Below, one piece after another: positions 54,619-61,190 of a stretch of DNA of 64,000 nt; within the stretch, counting starts at the first letter, position 1, and every line of letters starts with the position of its first letter. The notes below the pieces were generated by a model. It saw nothing but the letters and a program-made list of their open reading frames with translations, ran no database searches and was not told where the DNA came from. A program made the position numbers and the translations under genes. This stretch comes from Tenacibaculum sp. 190524A02b (GTDB taxonomy: Bacteria > Bacteroidota > Bacteroidia > Flavobacteriales > Flavobacteriaceae), in assembly GCF_964036645.1 (NCBI RefSeq), contig NZ_OZ038525.1, forward strand, positions 4,654,001 to 4,718,000, given 5' to 3'.

Positions 54619-54701
54619 AATTTATTAAATTGTTTAAAATTAAACTTTTTTAACGATATTGCAGAACCAAATTGAGTTTCAACAAAAGTACACTTTTAAA
54701 T

Positions 54702-56072
54702 ATGAGAAATATATTAATTATAGGTGCTGGTAGATCAAGTTCTTCACTTATAAAATACTTACTTGATAAATCTTCAACAGAAAATCTACATATAACAATT
54801 GGAGATGTATCTATAGAAAACGCTAAATCTAAAGTTAATGAACATAAGAATGCTTCTGCAATTAAATTAGATGTTTTCAAACCTGAAGAAAGAGTAGAGG
54901 CTATAAAAGCAGCTGACATTGTTATTTCGATGTTACCAGCAAGATTTCATATGGAAGTAGCAAAAGATTGCCTAACTTATAATAAACATATGGTCACGGC
55001 TTCTTATATTTCAGAAGATATGAAAGCCTTAGATAAGGAAGCAAAAGCTAAAAACCTAATCTTTATGAATGAGATTGGCTTAGATCCGGGAATAGATCAT
55101 ATGAGTGCTATGCAAGTAATTGATAGAATTAAAGAAGAAAATGGTGAAATGTTACTTTTTGAATCATTTTGTGGTGGATTAGTAGCTCCAGAAAGTGATA
55201 CAAATCTTTGGAATTATAAATTTACTTGGAACCCTAGAAATGTAGTTTTAGCTGGACAAGGTGGTGCTTCCATGTTTATTCAGGAAGGAACCTATAAATA
55301 TATACCTTATCACAAGTTATTTAGAAGAACTGAATTTTTGACTATTAATGGAAGTGGAAAGTTTGAGGCTTATGCTAATAGAGATTCTTTAAAGTATAGG
55401 AGTATTTATGGTTTAGAGAACATAAAAACAATGTATAGAGGAACAGTTCGTAAAGTTGGTTTTTCTAGAGCATGGAATGTTTTTGTACAGTTGGGTATGA
55501 CAGATGATACCTATACTATCGAAGATTCTGAAAATATGAGTTATAGAGACTTTACGAATTTGTTTTTAGCATATTCACCAAGTGACTCTGTAGAGTTGAA
55601 ATTTAGATCATATTTAAAGATTGATCAAGATGATCTAATGTGGGATAAATTTTTAGAGTTAGACCTTTTTAATGCGAATAAAAAAGTAGGTTTAAAAAAT
55701 GCTACGCCTGCTCAAATATTGCAGAAAATATTAATGGATTCTTGGACTTTAGAAGAAGAAGATAAAGATATGATTGTGATGCACCATATTTTTGGATATG
55801 AAAAGAATGGAGAAAAGCATCAGGTTGAAAGTAGTATGGTAATTAAGGGAGATGACCAAACTTATACAGCAATGGCTAAAACTGTAGGTTTACCTGTAGC
55901 AATGGCTACTTTAAGAATTTTAAATAAAGAAATAACAACTCCAGGTGTTCAATTACCAATTAACAAAGAGGTTTATGAACCAATATTAAAAGAATTAGAA
56001 GAATATGGAATCACCTTTATAGAAAAAGAAGTTCCGTATTTAGGATATAACCCAGATAGTGTAAAAGGTTAG
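54702..56072 (+). CDS. Saccharopine dehydrogenase family protein
   Basis: A protein of about 456 residues with an N-terminal Rossmann fold (NILIIGAGRSSSSLIKYLL) and a saccharopine-reductase-like C-terminal domain (NEIGLDPGIDHMSAM, FCGGLVAPESDTNLWNYKFTWNPRNV). In Bacteroidota such genes act in lysine-related or ketimine metabolism, but the exact reaction is not settled. The ATG at 54702 is preferred; a TTG at 54672 adds an unlikely 10 residues. Divergent from the DUF423 gene. Confidence 0.87.
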   Translation: MRNILIIGAGRSSSSLIKYLLDKSSTENLHITIGDVSIENAKSKVNEHKNASAIKLDVFKPEERVEAIKAADIVISMLPARFHMEVAKDCLTYNKHMVTASYISEDMKALDKEAKAKNLIFMNEIGLDPGIDHMSAMQVIDRIKEENGEMLLFESFCGGLVAPESDTNLWNYKFTWNPRNVVLAGQGGASMFIQEGTYKYIPYHKLFRRTEFLTINGSGKFEAYANRDSLKYRSIYGLENIKTMYRGTVRKVGFSRAWNVFVQLGMTDDTYTIEDSENMSYRDFTNLFLAYSPSDSVELKFRSYLKIDQDDLMWDKFLELDLFNANKKVGLKNATPAQILQKILMDSWTLEEEDKDMIVMHHIFGYEKNGEKHQVESSMVIKGDDQTYTAMAKTVGLPVAMATLRILNKEITTPGVQLPINKEVYEPILKELEEYGITFIEKEVPYLGYNPDSVKG

Positions 56073-56078
56073 TTAACT

Positions 56079-56798
56079 TTACATTTTTAAATAAAAATCT
56101 TTCGTAAGATTTATATAGGCATCAGTGTACTGGTGCCTTTCTTTTTCAATAATTAATTCTTCCTTTATAATTTCTTTTTTTGAAAAAGAAAAGGTTAACA
56201 TACTGCGTTTTATTTCAGAAGTAATATTTCCTTTTACATGACATATTCTATTAACATAAAGTCCTTTTTCTTTAGCTATATCAATAAACTGAATCTCTTC
56301 TTTATAAGGAATAATGACATTGAAAGTTCCTTCTGAGCTTAAAATAGAAGAAACTCCATTAATTAATTCGTGAAAGGTTAATGAAGATGTAAAACGAGCT
56401 TTATTTCTAGCTTCATTATCAGATTCATATGTGTCTGTATAAAAAGGAGGGTTGGAAATTATTAGGTTATAAGTTTCTTCTTCTTCTTTTATTTCTTCTA
56501 CAAATTCTTCAAAAGTAGCATGATAACAAAAAAGACGATCTCCCCAATTAGATAATTCAAAATTTTGAACAGACTGCTCATATGCCTCTTCATCAATTTC
56601 TACACTATCTATGGTAGAAGCATTACTTCTTTGTGCTAACATTAATGAAATAATACCAGTTCCAGAACCAATATCTAAAATAGTATCAGGATAGTTTTCT
56701 AAAGAACACCAAGCTCCTAATAAAACAGCATCAGTACCAATTTTCATAGCACATTTGTCTTGATGTACTACAAACTCTTTAAATTGAAAAGGTTTCAT
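56079..56798 (-). CDS. tRNA1(Val) A37 N6-methyltransferase (TrmN6/YfiC)
   Basis: A 239-residue SAM-dependent N6-adenine methyltransferase. The start FQFKEFVVHQDKCAMKIGTDAVLLGAWC, motif I ILDIGSGTGIISLMLAQR and the catalytic IISNPPFYTDTY match YfiC-type enzymes that modify A37 of tRNA-Val. Last gene of the lipoprotein-mnmD-small-protein-trmN6 operon; the preceding small gene ends directly at its start. Confidence 0.9.
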   Translation of the reverse strand: MKPFQFKEFVVHQDKCAMKIGTDAVLLGAWCSLENYPDTILDIGSGTGIISLMLAQRSNASTIDSVEIDEEAYEQSVQNFELSNWGDRLFCYHATFEEFVEEIKEEEETYNLIISNPPFYTDTYESDNEARNKARFTSSLTFHELINGVSSILSSEGTFNVIIPYKEEIQFIDIAKEKGLYVNRICHVKGNITSEIKRSMLTFSFSKKEIIKEELIIEKERHQYTDAYINLTKDFYLKM

Positions 56799-56930
56799 TT
56801 ATAAAATACGTCCAATAATTTTTTCAGCATTAAACCAAAGTAGAATAACTATTAGTAGTAATAGAACTAGGTACAAACCTCGTTTAGGGTTTGACTTTTT
56901 TCTACGTCCAAATTTTCTCTCAAATTTCAT
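56799..56930 (-). CDS. Small single-span membrane protein (43 aa)
   Basis: A 43-residue frame with a basic N-terminus (MKFERKFGRRKKSNPKRG) and one transmembrane helix (LYLVLLLLIVILLWFNAEKI). It fills the gap between mnmD (8 bp upstream) and trmN6 (no gap), and its stop touches the trmN6 start. The tight fit and the clean basic-plus-helix design support a real gene. Function unknown. Confidence 0.75.
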   Translation of the reverse strand: MKFERKFGRRKKSNPKRGLYLVLLLLIVILLWFNAEKIIGRIL

Positions 56931-56938
56931 TATCTATA

Positions 56939-57592
56939 TTATTTTTTTATAGCTCTTAACATTTCTCTTTTTCCAGGAGGGCCAGGTAACCGTTCAACAG
57001 TAAAGCCAACAGATTGCATTGCTCGCCTGACACTTCCTTTAGCTGAATAAGTGACTAGTACACCTTCATTTTTTAATGCATTATACATTTTACCAAAAAT
57101 CTTTTCAGTCCATAACTCAGGTTGAACTCTAGCTCCAAAAGCATCAAAGTAAATTAAGTCAAATTCATTGTTATTATCAATATCCTTAAAAAACTTTTGT
57201 TGTTTAACTAATGAAAAATCATCAGTTATTTTAGTTTTTCTTTCCCAAGCAACTTCATGGATTTTAGAAAAAATAGCAGCTTGATTTTCTACTTTTAAAT
57301 TGTTAATATAATTCAGTTTGTTAATTTCTTCAGGAGGAACTGGGTAGGCTTCTATGCCTGTGTAATTAATTTTCTTCTTCGTTTCTAAGAAAGTAATAAA
57401 ACAGTTTAAGCCAGTACCAAAACCTATTTCTAGTATAGAAATAGAATCTTTGTTCATATAGTTTAAACCATGTTTGATAAAAACATGGTAAGCTTCTTGA
57501 ATTGCCCCATGTTTAGAATGGTATTGTTCATTCCATTCAGGTAAATGAATGGTAGTTGAGCCATCAGACGTTATAATAATTTCTCTCTTAAT
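56939..57592 (-). CDS. mnmD: tRNA U34 methyltransferase MnmD (apparent ATT start)
   Basis: A Rossmann methyltransferase completing mnm5 modification of U34, homologous to the methyl half of MnmC. EIGFGTGLNCFITFLE is motif I; LIYFDAFGARVQPELWT and GTVV-type C-terminal LPGPPGKREMLRA follow. The family N-terminus (KREIIITSDGSTTIHLPEWN, then EQYHSKHGAIQEAYHVFIKHGL) is encoded in frame up to codon ATT at 57592, three codons after a stop. No ATG, GTG or TTG lies there. The next ATG (57457) would delete about 45 conserved residues. Confidence 0.85.
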   Translation of the reverse strand: MKREIIITSDGSTTIHLPEWNEQYHSKHGAIQEAYHVFIKHGLNYMNKDSISILEIGFGTGLNCFITFLETKKKINYTGIEAYPVPPEEINKLNYINNLKVENQAAIFSKIHEVAWERKTKITDDFSLVKQQKFFKDIDNNNEFDLIYFDAFGARVQPELWTEKIFGKMYNALKNEGVLVTYSAKGSVRRAMQSVGFTVERLPGPPGKREMLRAIKK

Positions 57593-57598
57593 AACAAA

Positions 57599-58102
57599 TT
57601 ACTTTTTCATTAATACACCATCCGCTAAAAATGCAAACTCCTTTTTGGGGTTAGTAATTTTTTCAATTTCTTCTTTACTTTTACCAGCATCTTCAGCATA
57701 ATGCTTTAGTTCATCAACCGAAGTTTCTTTAATAAAAGCTTTGCCAGAAACAATAACTTCTTTTCCTTTACTATCTAAAGGCATAAAAAAACTATAGTCT
57801 TTAAAACGAACCATTGTTTCAGTTTGATCATTTAAAGGAAGTTTCATCCAACAACCTTTTTTGGTACATACTTCTTTAATTGTAGAAGTAAACTTTAAGT
57901 TAATAGTATCGCCAACCGCTAACGTTTTCATTTTATCATAGGCAAGCATTGTAGTTAAGGTATTATTACTTGAAATTTTATTGCCAAAAGAAGCATATTC
58001 ATTCTTGATAGGCTCTTTAGAGGATTTCTTATCTTTTTTTTCTGATTTACAAGAAGATAAAATAGTAATAGAAATAAAGAAAAAAGTTAGTAGTTTTTTC
58101 AT
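57599..58102 (-). CDS. DUF4920 family lipoprotein
   Basis: A protein of about 167 residues with a lipoprotein signal (MKKLLTFFFISITILSSC), a Lys-rich linker and a DUF4920 domain with EVCTKKGCWMKLPL, where the two Cys are conserved in the family. Function unknown. The start at 58102 begins the signal peptide; an upstream start at 58132 is less likely. It is first gene of an operon with tRNA-modification genes; its stop lies 6 bases before mnmD. Confidence 0.88.
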   Translation of the reverse strand: MKKLLTFFFISITILSSCKSEKKDKKSSKEPIKNEYASFGNKISSNNTLTTMLAYDKMKTLAVGDTINLKFTSTIKEVCTKKGCWMKLPLNDQTETMVRFKDYSFFMPLDSKGKEVIVSGKAFIKETSVDELKHYAEDAGKSKEEIEKITNPKKEFAFLADGVLMKK

Positions 58103-58226
58103 AATCAGTTGCTTAAAAAAATCAGTTAACAAAGATAGCTATATTTGTTTAAGTCTTACAAGTAAATGCTGTTTCTAGTAGTAGTTTTTGTATCTTCGTT
58201 GTATTATTTATTAAAAGAATTTTTAT

Positions 58227-59276
58227 ATGGAAATTAACATACAACCAATTAAAGAATCTAAAATAAGTCAAGTAGATTTTAGCGACTTAAAGTTTGGAAG
58301 TGTCTTTTCAGATCATATGTTTGTATGTGATTACGTAGATGGAAAGTGGCAAAACCCAACAATACAACCATACGGGCCTATTACTTTGGATCCTGCAGCT
58401 AAAATTTTCCACTATGGGCAATCTATTTTTGAAGGGATGAAGGCTTATAAAGATGTTGAAGGAAACACATTTTTATTTCGTCCTTTAGATAACTGTAAAC
58501 GATTAAACTTATCGGCTAAACGATTAGTCATTCCTGAAATTCCTGAAGAGGTTTTTATGAATGGTTTGAAAAAGTTATTAGAAATAGATAATGCTTGGAT
58601 TCCAACTAATGAAGGAAGTTCTTTATATATTCGTCCTTTTATGTTTGCATCAGGAAACGGATTTCACGCTTCACCTGCAGATGCATATAAGTTAATTATT
58701 TGTACGGCACCATCTGGGGCGTATTTTTCGGGGAAAGTTAAAGTGCTTATAGAAGAAAAATATGCACGTGCTGCAAATGGAGGAGTTGGTTTTGCAAAAG
58801 CTGGAGGAAATTATGCAGCACAGTTTTATCCAACACAATTAGCAACAGACCAAGGATATAATCAGGTTATTTGGACTGATGATAATACACATGAGTATAT
58901 TGAAGAAGCTGGAGCAATGAATATTTTTGTAAGAATTAATGATACTTTAATTACAAGCCCTACAAGTGATAGAATTCTTGATGGTATTACTCGTAAAAGT
59001 ATTTTACAAATAGCAGAAGATAATAATATACCAGTCGAGGTTCGTAAGTTAACAGTAAAAGAAGTTGTTGAGGCTGCTAAAAATGGTTCTTTAAAAGAAA
59101 TGTTTGGAGCAGGGACAGCTGCAGTTATTTCTCCAATATCTGGTTTTGGTTATAAAGAAACTGATTATGATTTGCCAGAACTTGAAAATTCATATGCTAA
59201 CTCTTTAAAAAAGAAAATTACAGATATACAAACAAACAAAGTAGATGATCCATATGGATGGAGAGTAAAACTTTAA
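58227..59276 (+). CDS. ilvE: Branched-chain amino acid aminotransferase
   Basis: A 349-residue class IV PLP aminotransferase. The PLP lysine is in GFAKAGGNYAAQ (Lys191), and FHYGQSIFEGMKAY and EEAGAMNIFV are typical of the BCAT subgroup. It performs the last step of Val, Leu and Ile synthesis and the first of their breakdown. Transcribed alone and followed by a terminator. Confidence 0.96.
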   Translation: MEINIQPIKESKISQVDFSDLKFGSVFSDHMFVCDYVDGKWQNPTIQPYGPITLDPAAKIFHYGQSIFEGMKAYKDVEGNTFLFRPLDNCKRLNLSAKRLVIPEIPEEVFMNGLKKLLEIDNAWIPTNEGSSLYIRPFMFASGNGFHASPADAYKLIICTAPSGAYFSGKVKVLIEEKYARAANGGVGFAKAGGNYAAQFYPTQLATDQGYNQVIWTDDNTHEYIEEAGAMNIFVRINDTLITSPTSDRILDGITRKSILQIAEDNNIPVEVRKLTVKEVVEAAKNGSLKEMFGAGTAAVISPISGFGYKETDYDLPELENSYANSLKKKITDIQTNKVDDPYGWRVKL

Positions 59277-59282
59277 AATTTT

Positions 59283-59315
59283 AAAAAGGCATTAAGGAAA
59301 CTTAATGCTTTTTTT
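59283..59315. terminator. Terminator between ilvE and the ECF sigma gene
   Basis: The stem AAAAAGGCATTAAG / CTTAATGCTTTTTT lies between these converging genes and is A/T-flanked on both sides. It overlaps the last two bases of the sigma gene's stop. Confidence 0.8.
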
Positions 59316-59853
59316 ATGAAGTGATTTTTATACAATCCTTTAAAAAAGCAAAGGCTCTAGAAATATGACGTTCTACTGTTTTGGTTGCAATTCCTAGTTC
59401 GTTTGCTACTTCTTTATATTTTTTTCCCGCTATTTTATTATTAATAAAAACCGTTTTACATTTTAAAGGAAGTTTATTAATACATCTATCTAGTTGTTTT
59501 ATTTGTTCTTTTTGCCGTGATTCATCTATTTCTAGAACCTCAATAATGGCGTCATTGTAATAGTTTAATAATGCTTGATCTATCCTTTTTTTATGCCTAA
59601 ATGTATCAATGTATTTATGATAAGCTGTTTTATATAAGTAGCTTTTTAAAGAGGTATTTATGGTGATAAAGTGACGCCTTGTCCATAATGTAACAAAGGT
59701 GTCTTGAACAATATCTTCAATAATAGCTTTGTCAGAAGTGAAATTTAATAAGTAAATACATAGCCTTTCATAATAATTAGAATAGAGTTGTTCAAAAGCA
59801 TATGCATCATTTTCTTTTAGTAAGTTTAAGGTAATGTTAAGAGAGTTTTTCAT
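59314..59853 (-). CDS. ECF sigma factor (FecI-like)
   Basis: A 179-residue sigma factor of the Bacteroidota sigma-70 family: region 2 at about 15-85 (AIIEDIVQDTFVTLWTRR, LKSYLYKTAYHKYIDTFRHKKR) and region 4 at about 120-172 (INKLPLKCKTVFINNKIAGKKYKEVANELGIATKTVERHISRAFAFLKDCI). Divergent from a FecR-type anti-sigma gene and a SusC receptor carrying an STN domain. Together they form a cell-surface signalling system in which receptor occupancy releases the sigma factor. Confidence 0.93.
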   Translation of the reverse strand: MKNSLNITLNLLKENDAYAFEQLYSNYYERLCIYLLNFTSDKAIIEDIVQDTFVTLWTRRHFITINTSLKSYLYKTAYHKYIDTFRHKKRIDQALLNYYNDAIIEVLEIDESRQKEQIKQLDRCINKLPLKCKTVFINNKIAGKKYKEVANELGIATKTVERHISRAFAFLKDCIKITS

Positions 59854-59948
59854 AATTCTTTAAAAAATTAACAGGATAGTAACGAAAAATAAATATTTTT
59901 TTTGGGGGTATTTTAAAATTTCGACGTCTTACATAAAAAAGTAGACGA

Positions 59949-61085
59949 ATGAATACTATTAAAATTGATAGTTTAATTGTAAAACTCCTTGAAAATACAA
60001 TAAATAAAGAAGAATCTACTGAGTTAAAAAAGTGGATAGAAAAAGATGCTGCCAATTTAGCTTACTTCAAAGATTTTGTGGCTGTAAATCATCTGATTAA
60101 CAGTAAAGAAATATTTGATGTAAAAGAAAGTTTTTTTGAAATTGAGAAAGAGCTAAGTAAAAATAAAGCAAAAAAATATGTAGTTAATTATTTAAAATAT
60201 GCTTTAGTCATTTTAATAGTATCTTCATTAGGTAATTATTTCTACAGTGAGTATGTTACGAAAAAAGATTTTATAGCTATTGAAAAAGGTAAAAAGATTA
60301 TAGGTAAAACTAAGGCAGTACTAACTTTAGGTAATGGTAAGCAGATAGTTTTAGAAAAAGGTAAAAGTTATGCTAAAGATAATATGACTAGTAATGGAGA
60401 AGAGTTAAAGTATGAAGCTCTTGTTACTAATAATGATAAAATTGAATATAATTATTTAACAATCCCAAGAGGAGGTTTGTATCATTTAACCTTATCAGAT
60501 GGCACAAAAGTATGGTTGAACTCAGATTCTAAATTAAAATATCCAAAAGCTTTTAAAAGTTTAGTACCAAGAAAGGTAGAGTTATTATATGGAGAGGCCT
60601 ACTTTGAGGTAACATCAACTACAGAAAAAACACAATTTTTAGTAAAAAGTCCAAGGCACATTGTAAAAGTCTTAGGAACAAAATTTAATATAAAAGCGTA
60701 TTCAGATGAAGAAGAAGAACAAACTACCTTGGTTGAAGGAAAAGTAAATATAATAACTGCAAATAAAAGTTTACAACTTAAACCTAATGAACAAATTACA
60801 ATTACAAGTACTTCAGTTCAAGTAAATGCTGTAAAATCAGAAGATTATATAGTATGGAAAGAAGGTGTTTTTAATTTTAAAAAAATGCCGTTAAGTAAAA
60901 TTATGAAGGTTCTTGGAAGATGGTATAATGTAGATATACAGTTTAAGAGGGAAGAACTCAGAAATATCCGATTCATAGGGTCATTAAGTAAAGATCAAAA
61001 TATAGAAGAAATTTTAGAAACGATAAAAGAATTAGGTTTTATAAAAAACTATACAAAAAGTGAAAATCAAATAACTATAGAATAA
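59949..61085 (+). CDS. FecR family anti-sigma factor
   Basis: A 378-residue protein. The cytosolic N-terminus (about 1-75) would bind the sigma factor; a transmembrane helix is at about 78-98; the FecR domain at about 170-270 (LTIPRGGLYHLTLSDGTKVWLNSDSKLKYP, ELLYGEAYFEVT, VLGTKFNIKAYSDEEEEQTTLVEGKV). The C-terminal ~75 residues (FNFKKMPLSKIMKVLGRWYNVDIQF) are a DUF4974/STN-like domain that would meet the receptor's STN domain in the periplasm. Divergent from its partner sigma gene. Confidence 0.94.
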   Translation: MNTIKIDSLIVKLLENTINKEESTELKKWIEKDAANLAYFKDFVAVNHLINSKEIFDVKESFFEIEKELSKNKAKKYVVNYLKYALVILIVSSLGNYFYSEYVTKKDFIAIEKGKKIIGKTKAVLTLGNGKQIVLEKGKSYAKDNMTSNGEELKYEALVTNNDKIEYNYLTIPRGGLYHLTLSDGTKVWLNSDSKLKYPKAFKSLVPRKVELLYGEAYFEVTSTTEKTQFLVKSPRHIVKVLGTKFNIKAYSDEEEEQTTLVEGKVNIITANKSLQLKPNEQITITSTSVQVNAVKSEDYIVWKEGVFNFKKMPLSKIMKVLGRWYNVDIQFKREELRNIRFIGSLSKDQNIEEILETIKELGFIKNYTKSENQITIE

Positions 61086-61190
61086 ATAGTAAGGGAAGGA
61101 AGTGTTAATATTTGGTCGTATCAATCTTCTTCCCCTACCTAAACAATAATTAATTAAATCAATGTTCAACTAACTATCAAACACAAATTT

